Below are positions 1 through 14,100 of a DNA stretch of 64,000 nucleotides, in pieces. Within the stretch, counting starts at the first letter, position 1. Every line of letters starts with the position of its first letter. Both the position numbers and the translations under genes were made by a program. The notes beneath the pieces were generated by a model. The model did not search any database. It was given only the letters and a program-made list of their open reading frames with translations, and was not told the DNA's origin. Source of the DNA: Campylorhamphus procurvoides. Lineage: Eukaryota; Chordata; Aves; Passeriformes; Dendrocolaptidae. The stretch is from positions 1,111,822-1,175,821 of the forward strand of contig WBMV01005054.1 in the NCBI GenBank assembly GCA_013396655.1, written 5' to 3'.

Positions 1-3000
1 AACCCTGTGTGCCCCGGCAGTGCTGGGAATCCGTCTCCCATCTGCTCTAATCCTTAGTAGCCCTTGCAGTGCAGGTAGGTATTGCCCCACCTTGCTGTGC
101 CTCCGGCACGTTCACAATGCTTTGCCTCCTGGCAAAGCCAACACAGGTGGTGTGTCCCCTGTCACGTTCTGCTCTGGGACTGGCAGTTTGTCCTCTTAGG
201 TTGCCCAAATTGGCCAGATTTTCTTTTCTGAGCTGGCCCTGTGATGACAATTTGCCATGACAGCAGCCTCTGTCAGGCAGAGGGTTGACTGTGACTTCGC
301 TGTGGAGCTGCAGTGTCTGTGAGAGGGTAAAACAGACCCGTGTCCTTACACACAAAAGCTGAAGAGGTAGGCTAGAAAACAAACTCCTGCCTGCTGTGTT
401 TCAGGTGGCTGCCATAAAACCCTCAGTATGATGTTCTGGAACCACGGAGAGCCGAGCCACACGATGTCTTTGCATCCCTCTGGGTCTTGAGAGAACTGTG
501 TGGTCTTGTGTCCCCACAGCTCCCAGGTGGTGTGGCTCGCTCTGACCAGCTAGAATAGAGACTCTGAAAATGCTCCCACTTGCAAGGATGCTGAAGGGGA
601 AGACACAAATTAACAACAGGAACACTTGCAATTATTAATGTTTCTTGTAAATAGCACAGTAACTAGGAACTGAGAAGCAGAGGTTCAGCAAAAGCTTAGG
701 ATAAACACCACTAAAGCCACCTGATGGTTTTCCATTAACCGTATTTACCATCCCATTAAGCAGAGCTGCTGCTCTGTAGTAGTCAGTGGTCTTAAATCTG
801 CTCCTGGCAGATGTCCTAACTACATGCTTCACAGGTCCTTTGCACGAGCTGAATTGTAGAAGGCCTTACAAGGCCTTACAAGGACATGGCATGTTGTAGA
901 AGGATTGTCAGACTGCCGGGAGAGCAGCATCATTTCATCTGATTCCAGCTTCTTCAGCCTGTCCCGATTTGGAAGTGGGAAGATTGGATCAGAGGCAGTA
1001 AATCTCCTGACGGCAGAGGAAAGGTGGTTTCCCGTCTTTTCTTCTAAAGTGCTTTTCAGTCAGCCCAGTAATGGGACTTGGCAGGGATCTGTGAGTGTGT
1101 TTCTGACCCTGTGTGGTCTTGCTTTGTGCGGGGCTGTCCTGGCCTGCATGAGACAGCTGCACTGCTCCCCAAAGGCTGCAGTTCATCTGTACGCAGCTGC
1201 TTCCCTGCTCCCTGCTGGCTTCCCCTGAGGTCGCAGAGGGGAGAAATGGGCTCATCCATATAAGAGCTGAGCTGAAACTCTTTTCTCTACCTGAGTGCCA
1301 CCACTCCTGTGCCACCCTGATCCACCTGGGCTTATGCGTCTGTGGCAGCCCTTGGCCTGTCTGATTGTCTGATCCTGCCTGGATGAGCCCCCGTTGTGCT
1401 GCTGTGCTGGTAGGGGCCAGGCTGATGAAGAAGCTGCCATGAAAGGCCATAGGGGTAAGTGAGTCTGAGGACAGTTTTCCACATGATCCCTGACTTGGGA
1501 TAAGGCAGATGGCATCAGAGGGATGCTGCCCTGGAGAGCTTTGGAGTAGCTCCCACAGAGCTTTTGGAAACAATATAAATTTGGATTTTTTTAAAGAAGT
1601 AGACTGAAAGTGTTCAGTGTCTACAAAATCCAGTTAAAGGTGTCTTGAAGTGACCAGCAAGGCTGAGGTGCATACCTGCGGGACCTGTGTGTTGAACCAT
1701 TAAGATGAAAATCCCTGACTCTTCTCCACTGTTGTACGCACTTCACTTGACTTCAGTGCCTCACTATCCCAGTCAGGGAAAGGGGAAACCTGGATTTAGC
1801 CTCTGACTGCACTGCTGACTCTATGATCTTGAGATGAGACATTAAATCTCTCCCTTTGCCTTGTCAGTTAAGCTGGAAATATCCAGATCAACTTGACAGT
1901 GGACTCTAGGGATTAATGAGTTTGTTTGCTCAATGCTCTAGAAATCTGAAGCATGAAATTAGTGTTTACAAGGCGTTTGGTGCAGCTTAGTAAAGCAAAG
2001 AGCATCTTTCAGTGTCCCAAGCTGTATAGCCTCCCTGGAGCTCAGGGGAGGATCTTGGCATTCAGGGGTGAGAAGAATGAAAGAGCATGGCACATGCCTT
2101 TTGAGAGCTGGGAGAGATGGAAGCTTGAGGAAAACAGGAGATGAGAGCTGTTTTAGAAACGCTGTTTTGTGTCCCTAGAGCCGAGGGCTTTGGTTACAGG
2201 CAGGATCACAAATCTTATTTGTTCCTTCCCACATACTGCTTGCATTTCCCTGACAAGACCTGGAAAGCTGAATGGCTTATTATGCGGCACTGCTTTCAAA
2301 GTGCTCATGATTTATATTTGAGGAATCCAGGAATTTGCTCTGGTTTTAGCTGTACGGCACACCCTTCCCCCTTCCCTGGGTATGCTGTGCTCCCTGGCAG
2401 CTGCCCTAAACCCCAGAGTGCTTAGTGGCCTCTGCATGTATCTAATTAGGTAAGTGCCTGGGATGTTATTTGCATGGAAATATTACTCCAGGATATGGTG
2501 TGACGCTGAGGTTTGCTGAGTCAAGACAGTTGTTCAGCTGGGATAGCCAGAGTCTTGCCTGTTCTTATATCCGATCCCTTGGACCAGTGTGTTGTCAGGA
2601 CGGGAGTTTGAGCAGGGCTGGATGAAAGACTGAAGAGATCAGGACAAAGAAATAATGCAGCCACATGTCATAGAACTGCAAGATAGCAAGTTCTGGGCTC
2701 TCTGCAGAGGAGGCAGTTTATAGAGATGAAAAGGATGTATCTGGGGTGACTTTCGCCTGTGCTTGAGAGGCTACGCTCCTGAGGCTGAGCTCCTTGCACC
2801 ATGGTACAGGGAACGTGCCTGGAGCCACAGTGGCCAAGTGGCATATGGGAGTGTTCATGTCAGGAGTGATGCAGGTCAGCATGGTCCTGCTTGGCTTGTT
2901 CGGAGAGGGAGCTGGAAAACGCAGTGGAGAGGAACTGAATAAACTGATCCCTGGGGCCTTGTGTTGATGGACTTCAGTATCTTGGGTAAAGCTGAGTGTC

Positions 3001-5100
3001 TGCAATCCTACATTAGTGGTAAAAATCTGATGCCTTGCTGCTCGGTAGCCTCTCTCTACCTCTTGAACTTCACGTTCTCTCTCTTGGCATCTGCTTTCCC
3101 TGATGGATATGTCTTGGTTTACTTCCACAGCTTTGGTTTGCTGGGGCAGAGTGGAGTGGACATGATGCTTTTTCTGTCCAAAAATACTCTCCCAGTCCAG
3201 TCTACCAAGGAGTCTTCGAACTTCCAGCTACACCACTCCCATATCCTGAAAATGAGGGCATTCAAAATGAAGTTCATGAATTTTTAGAGGGCAGTTGATG
3301 TATAACTTGGCTGTCATTGCTTCTCCTGTGTTCCAAGTTGGCATTTTCTTTAAAAGGAACAAAAAAAATACAGCAAGGTTAAAGGCATTCTCTAGGCAAA
3401 AACAAAACAAAAACTTAGGGAAAAAACCCAGTGGAGACTAGTTATAAGTACAAAAAAGGCAGTTGTTTTCACATCAAAGCAAAGGCTGCAGCTGAAGCCT
3501 TTGTTGGCCAGCATGTAGAGAAGGAAAAGTTGTAGTATTTTGAGCAGGCTGATTTCTGTACATGTATTCACATCAGCTTTCAGGAAGGTGGCAAAGCTGA
3601 ACATCCAGCCCATCTTCTGCATGTCTCCTGTGTTTGCTCCCACAGCAGTGAGTGGCTGCAGCTTCATTTATCTGCGAGGAAACAGCACCAGCAGCCTCTT
3701 GCTTTTGAAGGGAGGAAGTGTAATATTATGGTGGTGCTGGCCGCTGGGAAAATCTTCCTGAGCTCATGACAAACTTCCTCTGCAGCTTTGGGAAAGCTGC
3801 ATGAGGGGCTTTGAGAAGGGGCTGGTTGCTCTGCCATGTGACGCCAAGACTGGTCGCGTCAGTGTTACAGGAAAAGGCAATAAAATCCAGGGGGGGATAG
3901 AGGAAGGGAGGTTCCTGTAGTCCCTCTCTGTGGGTACATGGCTGAGGATTGCCCATTTTACCTGACTACTGCACACCACCTTTGGTGTGGGGGACACGCC
4001 CCCCACCTCTAATCTGAATTGCCTTTCTGGGTTGGTCTCCCAAGCTTTGGCACCTCTTTGAGGGCCATTGGGGTGGCTTCACTTGACCCTAAACCTCTCT
4101 GGACTGTGTTCTCCCCTGTGAATCCAGCTGCAGGCACAACAAGCTGCTGCATGAGGGTTTTTTTTTTTGGTAACAAAGCTGATATCCTTGGCAGGAAGGG
4201 GCTGTAAGCAGTTCAGCGTGCTGCTGTTTTCGCACATTATAACTACATGCACATTCAAATGGCGTAATTAACTCCTTCCTACATTGCTCCCCCTCTGTTG
4301 AAACCCTGCTTTGATTCTCTGCCCTCTGTTCCTCTGGTGAAGGCAGCTAATCAGTCCCTTTGGCCAGGCTAACTTGATCCCCCAAAGCCATCCAGGGGTA
4401 CAAGTGAAATGCCACAATGTGCCGGGGTTGGGAACTGCTGGGGTTCCCCTGTGTGCCCTGAGCATCTCGAGTTTGGCTCCAAAGACTGCAGCTGAGGATG
4501 GTTTGCTGTGCACTGCAAATGTTGGGGGGAAAGCAAGGACAGAAGGGCAGTTTAAGATCTTCTGTGTCACTACAAATTCTGGAGTGACTTCAAATCCCTT
4601 GAGGTGGTCCAAGGAGGTTTATCTAAGGACGCTTGTAGGATGGACAGATATATTGCAGGTGGCTCTTTCTCTAGAGATAAGGGATTGGCATCCCCATCCT
4701 CCTCCTGCTGTTGTGTGCCAGTGGCCTTGGAAGGGCAAGTTTGGGGTGATGTTCTGCACCCTTCAGTGCAGCAGTGTGTGGTGCTAATTGAAACATGGCC
4801 CTGGTATTTCTGCAGCCTTTGATCTCAAGGGCAGAAGAAGTGGGTAAGGAGGGACAGGAATGACATTTTAATTTCCTGGTCACCACCCATTTGGGACTTG
4901 CTTTCCTTTTTTAATTGCAATTTCCCTTTGATTTCTATGTCCTTTTGCAACCTGAAATCTGCTTTGCCAAGGTTTTTTTTATTTAGGGTCTTATGTGTTG
5001 AGTTGTTGTAAGGTAGGCTGTCCTGGGAACCTGCATGTGATGGCATAGGGAAACTTTTACTCTGCACCTCATGTGGCTTTTTTGTACTTTCTCATTTCAG
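1..5100 (+). other. Probable upstream intron of MICALL1; no recognisable exon
   Basis: No open frame here resembles the N-terminal half of a CH domain, and no plausible donor-acceptor exon could be matched to a known family. The first recognisable MICALL1 exon starts right after this stretch with an incomplete codon, so at least one upstream coding exon (about the first 45-50 residues) must lie outside the window or be unrecognised here. Small local features include a doubled unit near 861-880 and an octamer-like ATTTGCAT at about 2468-2475. I see no tandem array and no clear transposon copy. Confidence 0.6.
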
Positions 5101-8100
5101 AGACTTTGATTCTCTCTCCAAGGATGATGTGTATGAAAATAACCGCTTGGTAAGTCCCTGTTCTGCAACAGAAGGAAGAAGGGATGTGAGAATAACTTGA
5201 TGGAGGTCAGGTAGTGTGGGAGGACTTTGTGATGGTGATGAGGGTATAAGAAAAACCTGTGTTTGTAAGTAACAGGAAGGCGCTTCTCTGGAAACAAGGG
5301 CATCTGAAACATCAGCATCCAGCCTGTACTGGTTATCCTAACAGTTGCCAAGACAACATCTCAGGTGAAGATTTAAATGGTGCAGCATCATTTTGACCTC
5401 AATTGTTCCAGACTTGCAGGCAATGGAAGCAGGAAGCTAGTTTTATTCCAGGCATAAGCAGAGAGGAGAGTCATGCTGGACCCTGGCCTGCAGTGTTCCC
5501 CTGCTGCTTGGGACAGCTGGAGCCATTAGCAGAAGCAGGCAGTGCGGACTGAGGAGGTGCCCAATCCCAGGCACTAGTGGTAGGACAGAGCAGCAATAGC
5601 CCTGGCATTTTTTTAATGAAAGACCTAATTACTGCAGGCTCCGTCTGACAGTCTATGAAGAGACTTGGCCCATCACTTTCCCAAGATGAGTTGAGCTACA
5701 TGGAAATATCTTAAGTGCAGGTGTCAAGAGGATGAGGCCAGACTCTGTTCAGAGGTGCCCAGTTGACAGGGCAACATGCACAAACTGAAAGTTCCACCAG
5801 GAAGTTCCATCTGAATACAAGAAAAAAAAAATTCTGTAAGGATGACAGAGTTGGACCAGGCTGCCCAGAGAGGAAGTGGAGTCTCTTGCTCGAGATGTTC
5901 AAACCTGCCTGGGCACGACTCTGTGCAACCTGCTCTGGGTGAACCTGCTTTAGCAGGGGGTTGGACTAGGTGATCTCCAAGGTCTCTTCCATCCCCAGCC
6001 ATTCTTTGATTCTGTGATTTGGATTTAAAGGATTAGGGCTCTCCCGGTGTGTCCTGGCACATCATTTTGTAGACCAGTTGGCCCCTTTCATCCATTAGCC
6101 TCCATCTTTTTCCATTCAAAACCCACACAACGGGTATCTTGTCCTATTAGGTGGGGTCTCTCCTTGCCCCTGGCTGCTTACAGCCATTTGTTCAGCAAGG
6201 CTCAGTCCAGAGAACCATCTTAAAGGTAGGCTGAGCAGAGCAGGGTGTCAACAGGGGGCATTTTTACATCCCTAGTTACTGCAAATATCCACTTTCTTTT
6301 ATTTCTCCATTTTCTTTAGATTCCACACTCTGCACAGTATCCCATGCCCCAGAGACAAGGCACATTCAGTCTTTACTGTGCACTTCGTATCTCACCATTC
6401 AGTGCCCAGACAACTCTCATCTCCTCCTGGCTTACCTTCTCTTCAATCCCTACTGAAAAGTAGCCTTGCAAGTAGCCTTGCAGCCCAGCTCCCTTGGAGA
6501 TTAATGTGGATACACTGCCCTTGGCACAGTGGAGAGATGGCCAGTGTGTGTACAGTAATCCACATACACTTCTAAGTGAGAAGCTCTCAAACAGCTTTTT
6601 CTCCTCTTTCATTCCTTCCTTTCAGGTAGCCATGTATGCAATTGGAGGAGTTCTGTGCTTCTTGTCACAATGTCCTTGCTTTTTCTTGCTGAGACACAGA
6701 AAACTACTGAAGTGGCTTATGCATGGCAAGCTGCTGGATGTTGAGACAGGATGGCTGTATTAGTGGGAGGGGAAGATATGGCACCCCAGCGCATGAAAGG
6801 ATGGGCAGAGTCAGTGTTTCTGTGGGGTGAACATTTGGGGTGGCTGCGGACACTGCTCAGTAGAGCTAGTGTTTGGCTGTGTTGCTGGAACTATCTGCCA
6901 GCCCTCGACCCCTCACAGTGCCAGCCAAGGCTCTGCTGGGCTCTTGCGTCAGGCCGCTGGTGGTGTGCCCTTTTTATGAGTTGAAGAAACACTGGAGTCT
7001 TTTTTCAATGAAAACTTGAAAGGAACCTTACTTCTGATGCTACTTTTCTAGTCAGATGGCATGTCTGGAAGGCTCTGTCTGTCAGGAATGCCATAGGCTT
7101 TCTACTTAACTTTCCCCAGGGTCCTTCCAACTTGATTTCTTTGTTACTTTCCATAAAGCATTGAATTTCTCTCCTTAATGCCTCTCTGCTGTTCCTCTAG
7201 GCCTTTGAACTGGCAGAACGGGAGCTGGGCATCCCAGCCCTGCTAGATCCTAATGATATGGTCTCCATGAAAGTCCCTGACTGCCTCAGCATCATGACTT
7301 ATGTGTCTCAGTATTACAACCATTTCAACAACCCCAGCCAAGGTGAGTGTCCTCCCACCCTTCTGGCTTCCAGCTTCCCCCCATTTGAGTACAGGAAACC
7401 CAATGTTACCCAGTGTTTCCTCCTTCCTATGGCAGCTGGGAGCTGTGTCTGTTTGTGGGGAAGGGGAGAGAAGCAGGTAGTACCTACCTCTCCTGCATCT
7501 TGCTGGTGCCCCTGAGGAAGGCCTGGAAGAAGGAGTGCATTAGGGCGAGGTTTCACAAGAGGTGGGGAGTGATGTAACAACTCAGGCTGTGGAAAGAGGA
7601 ACGCCTTTCTCCTCCCTCTGTGTTGCATTCCTGCCACTTGGGTTGGGCCACCACCCCTGGTGCTCACCAGACCCCTTTATGATCTGCTCTAACCCACTAA
7701 AACAGGAGAAAGCCAGATGGGAGCCTGCCTACCGCAGCTAATTTTTATCACCTTGGTATGTGTAAAGGGAGCCAGGGTGGAGTGTTTCAGATCAGCTCAT
7801 CTGTCCCTACAACTGCAATCTGAGCTCACAGATGAGGGCTCCAGGTCTCCTCTGTTCTGCTCTCTAGCCACAATATCAGATAAATCTCTTCCACTTGCAT
7901 ATACTTCTCCAGGGATGCTGATCTCCCAGCCAGGGAATCCCGCTGGGGACTGGTATAATTTCCAGCCCTGACAGCAAGAGATGCTTCACAGAGGTGCTGA
8001 CAGCCTGGAAGCCCTGGGGCCCAGTGGGTCACAACAGTACATCAGCAGCTACCCCAGGTGCTCTGGGCTTTAAGCATTGCTGAGGGAGTCAATTACAAGG

Positions 8101-11100
8101 AGGCCAAGTAGCACTTGATGTCTAAATAAAATCACAGTGGGAGGCTGATATCCCTGGGCCACAGAAGGGGATACACAGCAGGGCCAGGCTCTCTGGCAGC
8201 CTCACAGCCAACCCATTATTAGATTGTGTTCATCTCTTCCACTTAAAATAAGCGTTGAAGTGTTGGGAGCAGCAAGTTCTGTCCTATGTCACAAGGCTGG
8301 ATGATTTTTTTCCACTCCCCTTCCCCCACTTGGGTGGTGTGAGTCACCGCTGCTCCCAGTGCCTGATCCTCCTTCCCTTCTGCCTCCAGCCAGCGTCCCT
8401 CCGCCTATGAAGCGCCCAACTGCTGCCTCCTCGCCTTCTCTGCTGTCCCACAAGAAGTCTGTGGCTGCAGTCGAGAGTCCTTCAGCACCACAGGTACCCA
8501 ATTTCTTGATTCAAAGCCAGCATGAGACAGTGGTGCTCCCTGCACTGCGAGTGAGGAGACAGGAGAGAATTTATCACAGTGCAATAGATCTTTGCAGGGG
8601 GCTGCATGTGTGTGTTGGGGTGTGGGATTTTGGTTCCCCAGGGGCTCCAACTGAGAGAGCAGTTTCTCTCTAGAAGTCTGCAGACTGTAATTTGTCCTTG
8701 GCAGGCAAGAGGTTGGGCAGATTGATGCTGAACTGGTTCCTTGAGCCACCCAGGGCACAAAGACTCTCCTTCCTATGTAAAGATAACTCCATAGATGAGG
8801 GAAGAGGAGGAATGTGGGACTAGAAGAGCCGAATAGATGCCTTTTATTTCAGGTTTTAGCAGATGTCCAGGATGGGACATTTTTCAGCGTCTTGCAGGGC
8901 CCTGCTACCTGGAGTATAGATTAGTCCCTTCCACAGCAATAGATAGGGGCAAGGCACCTTTTGGAGTGGCCTCTTCTAATTTGGGAAGAAGCAGCCTGCC
9001 TGTGCCTGGACTCAGGGACAGCTGTTCTGTGCATTGTCAGCCCCTGAGGTCAGCCCCTGAACTGTGCCACAAGCCTTCAGCCATGGCCCTTGCACAGGGA
9101 GCAGCTGCTCTGGAGCATCTGTGGTCTGGGGAGCAGCTCGTGGCCCCCATCCTGAGCTCCTTGTGCATTGTGCCTCAGGATGATGCCCCCTTGGACCCAC
9201 CAGAGCAGTCCCAGCGCACCACTCCCAGCAGTACCTGCGCGGCCTGCCAGCAACACGTCCACCTGGTCCAGCGCTACCTGGCTGAGGGCAAGCTCTACCA
9301 CCGCCAGTGCTTTAGGTATGTCATGGCCAGGCCTGGTGGGGTGGCCCCTTTCCTCAGCAAACTGCAGGTCTGTGGCCAGCTGCACCCCATCTTTGTGTGT
9401 CTGTGCCCTTGGGCAATGTGGAGCATCAACAACAGTGCTTGAAATGATAGTGAAGATGTTCCATTTGCCTGCCAGCCCCCTGTCCCAGAGGTCTGACTAG
9501 CCCCTTGTGTCCCGCCCTGTGCTCCATTCCTCCCCTACTTCCTGCCTCCCTTGCTGCCTTGTGCTTTCTCACTGGAATCCCAGCCTTTTGCGATTCTCCC
9601 TTGTCACATAAACAAGGATGCTCTGTCTCTTTACCACCTGCCTATCCAGGACCACCCCCCTTCACCTTCCAATGAGATCTCAGTCATGACATCATCCTAC
9701 AGACCTCCTTCCACCTACACTCCACATCCTCAACTGGATATACAGGCTTCTATGCTGCTTGGGTGGTGCTGAGCTGCAGACTGTTAGCAAACTGAGGAAT
9801 GAGAGTTTAGACGTCAGCAGGATTGTGGTTTCTCCCTGAGTGCAGGTCCTTACCTGCCGCACCTGTGAAATCATTTCTCTTTACTTTCCCTGCTCTGATG
9901 ATGGAGGGATGAGATCTCTCCCATGGGCCACAGGACAAAGACTGGCTTCTCAGGACAGAAATACTGAGCCACTGAGAAGATATGTGAGGCCTTATTCACC
10001 TGCCTAAGCCAGCTGAGGATGTGCAGTAGAAACAGCATCACAGGAGGGAAGCTAAGCTGGGGCCCATCAAGCTTCCCATCTGCAGCTTGGGCAAAACCAA
10101 GAGTTTTAGGGTGTACATGCAACATTCCCACTGCCCTCATGGGCCAGGAAAAGGAGAGGTGCCATATCTGCCATGGCATAGTCCATGGCCCTTCAGACTG
10201 AGCGGTGAGATCCCTGAAATTTTATCCCAAATGTTTTGCTTCCTTATGCTTTTCCTTTTTTTCTGTGTTTTTTTTTTCCCCTGTGTTGACTCATGGATGC
10301 TGTTTGGTCGTGAATGCCTTTTGGCACTGTTTCCTGTGGGCTGATTGAGATAAATCCAAAGCAAACCACTTTCTCCCCTTGTCCAAACTTGCCACCTCTT
10401 AATTTCATCATACCCCTTCTTTCTAGAGCCTCTGTATCCTCACACTTCTGCTCTCCATTTCAAAGGAAATCCCAATCACTGGATGCCCAGAGCAGAATTC
10501 CTCACCAAAACTATCTGCCTGCAGTGTAGGGCAGCCAGCTGCTGTAAGCACCAGGTATTCAGACAAGAAGGAACAAGCTTGGTTTTCATGGGAGTGCTTG
10601 ATCAGTCCCTTGCCCTTGGCTGTCTTTCATGTATGCTATCCACCTTCCTTCCCAGGTGGAAGAAGGCTGACTTGGTTGCCAGTGCTGTGTATTACACTTG
10701 TGCCTGGAGAACTTCATTAGGAAGCATTCAGAGGCTCAGTGGAGAAAGAATGGATGATCCAAGGAGATGTGGCAGACAGCAAAGGACAGGGAAGCTATTA
10801 GCCCAATTTCAACAGGCAAGGCAGAGTGTACAAACGGTCCTACTGCTTAATTCCCCTGTCCTTAGAGCCAAACACTGTGGCCCTTTTGGGTGCCATGGTC
10901 AGCATTGGTGAGGGTGAGCATGAGACCAAGCCAGGCCTGACTGCTCTTGAAGCCTTCAGTGTAGGAGTTTCCTGAGTTGGAAGTGGTGTAATTTTATTTA
11001 ATAATCAGGGTTAGGGAAATTTTGTTTTACAAACAATTGATGTTTCTTTAACCCAGTTGGATCCTTAGCCTCTGCAAGGGAGCCTGTAGCCTCCCTGTTC

Positions 11101-14100
11101 CAGTTCTAAACCAGCTGCTCCCTAATTCTGGTGGATACTCCCTGTTTCATGTCTGTGAGTGGTTGATCCCTCTCCCCCTTCCAAGTCTGGAAACTACACC
11201 ATATGTCAATACCAACTTTTGCCCTTCCACATCTATTAAATCCTTTCTGAGTTGAAGGAGGAACCCAAATGCATGCAGTATTTGAGTTGTGAACTCCGCA
11301 TGGGTTCATACAGTGGCATGGTGACATTTCTCTGTCTCTCTTTTTTCCCAAATGACTTTCCCAAGACCACGCTAGGATCTAGTAGCAGGGACGGGAGCTA
11401 ACTCAATTTCCTTGCAAGGATCTCCCAGGTGCATCACCTCCCATGAGGGGCAGGATGGTATCCCCCATCTCACGGGACTCTCTTCTCATTGGCAGGTGTA
11501 AGGAGTGCTCCAGCACTCTGCTCCCAGGGTCATACAAGCCTGGGTCAGAAGCGGGGACATTTGTCTGCACACAGCATCGTGGTAAATTGGCCATGAGTGG
11601 GAAGGCAGAGAGGAGGCCCAGCCCAGATCGACAGTCACCAGAGCTAAGAACTGAGACTGGGGCTGACAGCATGAGAGAGGATGCCCTCCCTGCGGGAGCA
11701 GAGGTGGGGAAGGATGACAGCGACTCCCTGGAGAGCATGGCAAAGACCTGTACATCTGCAGGGGGCCTGGCTGGCCCAGCAGAAAAGGACAGCACACCCA
11801 GCAAAGCCGAGAGAGCGATGCCCCCTGCTCCTGCAGGCAGTGGGATGCCTGTCTCCCAAACTCCTCCCAGACCTCCTGTCCCCAGCAAGCCCACAGTGCT
11901 CACCCAGGACAAAGCCAGCTCACAGGATGGACGGCTCAGAGACTCACGTCCCACCCCTGCCCCAAGGAAAGCCACCGATGCCTCAGCCCTCTCCCCTCCA
12001 ACCTCTCACCCTGTCCCCCGGCCCAGGTCCACTCTGCAAGGCGAGGGCAGCGAGTGTGGACCTGGCATAGTAAATGGTAAGAGGGCTCAGTGGTGGCAGG
12101 GGTTACCCTCCACATCCCCAGTGGCTGAGGTGGTCAGCTGCAGGTTGGATGAATTTCATTCCTTCTCTCTAGCCCAGCACTCTTATGCCTCAGTAAATCT
12201 CAGGCTCAGACACTAAGCCTTCAAGTGGTAGCCATTGCCAGCCATTCCCATAGTGGGGAGAGCAGTGCTAGCTTTCATGCCTGCCTGTTCCCTTATATTT
12301 CTCCAGAGCTCTACAGTTTGCTGCCAGTGTGGAGGGAAGGTGACACTGATAGAGCATTTTGCAGGTGTGGGGACAGAGAGGCAGGTCAGTTCTCCAGGTG
12401 CAGCTCTCAGAGTGAGGTGTGGCGAAAAAGGCAAAGGGAATGTTTGGGGTTAGCCAGCTGCACCAACTGCGAGAGAAATGCCATGGGGTCTTCAGAGAGT
12501 GGGAATAGCCACCCTCCCAGGGGAAGGTGTGTCAGAGGGGCCTTGTATTGATTTAATCTCTTTCCTCATGTCCTTTTGGTGTTGTGACAGTCTGACCCTG
12601 TGTCTTTCTAGGTCGGGTACCTGAACCCAGTGCCCCTGTTCCAAAACCTCGAGGAAGACCGTGCTCCTCTGATCGGTATGTTCTTCTGTTTGGAGATCAC
12701 CTGAAAACTCCATAACAAGGTGGGGCTATGGGGACAACATAGCTGTGGTTTTCTTTACCACCTCCATCAGCCCCTTCTCTTAGGAAGATGTAGGCTTTGA
12801 CTAGGTCCCTTTCCTAATAGGTGCCACTCCAGCATGGTCAGGCTAACAGTGTTTGTCCATACCTCCCAGGCCCTGTGTCTGTTAAGGTTTGTAAAGTGTT
12901 TGAGGGCTTCGAACAGGGATTTCTGTGGCACATGCAGATGGCCAAGTGCCTTCTGAAATGGCCCTACTTGTGGGTGATAAGAAGGGGATACTTGTCTGCC
13001 TTGTGGAGGGTTTGTTCTGGGAAAGGTTCAGTGCAGGGTCATTGTGAGGGCCTGGCTGCAACCTTTACTCCTCCTGGGCTCTTACCCAGGAGCCCACTGG
13101 TTTTGATTTGTTCCTGCCTGCTGTTGGGACAGAGGTTGCACAAGCACACTGCATTCACAGTGGTCAAGGAGCCGGGTGTGTGCAGCAAGTGGTGGTCACT
13201 TTCCTGACCAGCAGATTCACTGAGCCGTGGTGTGGGCAGTGCCTGCAGAGAACCAGCAGTGAGGACCAAGCCACAGGAGTTAGCAAACAGGAGTGCATCC
13301 CTGAAACCCTCAGATTAACTGCCCTCTGCATGTTGGTGGGGAACATGCCACAGAGGGCAGAGTATCTGATCTCAACTCCCCACCTGGCCACAGCTTGAGG
13401 AGCAGAACTGAGTGTAGGAATGGCGTCAGGAAGACCAGCTGTGCCCATAAAGCTCAGCCTTTACCAATGCTTAGCAGATGGAGGCAGTAATATTCAGAAA
13501 ACAAAACACTGGGCTCAGCAGGAAGTCAGACAGGCTGTGCTTCCCTGAGACCCGTAGGTTTGCCCATGGAGAGCAAGACACTCTGCCCAGGGAAGACTCC
13601 TTGGATGAGACAGCTGCTTCTGCATGGGAGACATCTTGTTCCATCTCTCCTTTTCCCCAAGAACCAAGTCTCTCTCCAGTGCCTTGTCATCCCAGCTTCT
13701 CTCTGCCTCCCTGACACCTCGATTTCTCATTCTCTTCTACCAGTGGTGGAGCTGCTGCAAGAGCCAAGGACCCACCATGGATGGCCTTAGTGCAAGCAGA
13801 GCCCAAGAAGAAGCCAGCTCCCCCTCCTCCCCCGGGAAACAGCCATGAGACTCCAAGTAGGACTTCAGAGGAAGAGGATGGGGAGGAGGTGGGGAAAGCC
13901 AGGAGTGAGGAGAATAAGTCTGATGCCACAGAGCCGAAACCTTATAACCCCTTTGAGGAGGAGGATGAGGAGGAAGAGGAGAGTGCTGATGCCCAAAAGA
14001 GCACACCTGAACAGGAGCAGAGTGAGGCTGCTGCTAAGCCTCTCCACCCCTGGTATGGCATCACTCCCACCAGCAGCCCAAAGGCAAAGAAACGGCCAGC

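Noticed and set aside
4158..4170. T run suggesting a processed retrogene poly(A) tail
   Set aside because: No adjacent coding-like sequence and no target-site duplication; treated as a homopolymer.
11443..12216. Single 257-aa frame across the MICALL1 LIM/linker exon
   Set aside because: It reads into both neighbouring introns. The true exon is 11496-12076, set by a GGCAG acceptor and a GTAAGA donor whose phases match the adjacent exons.
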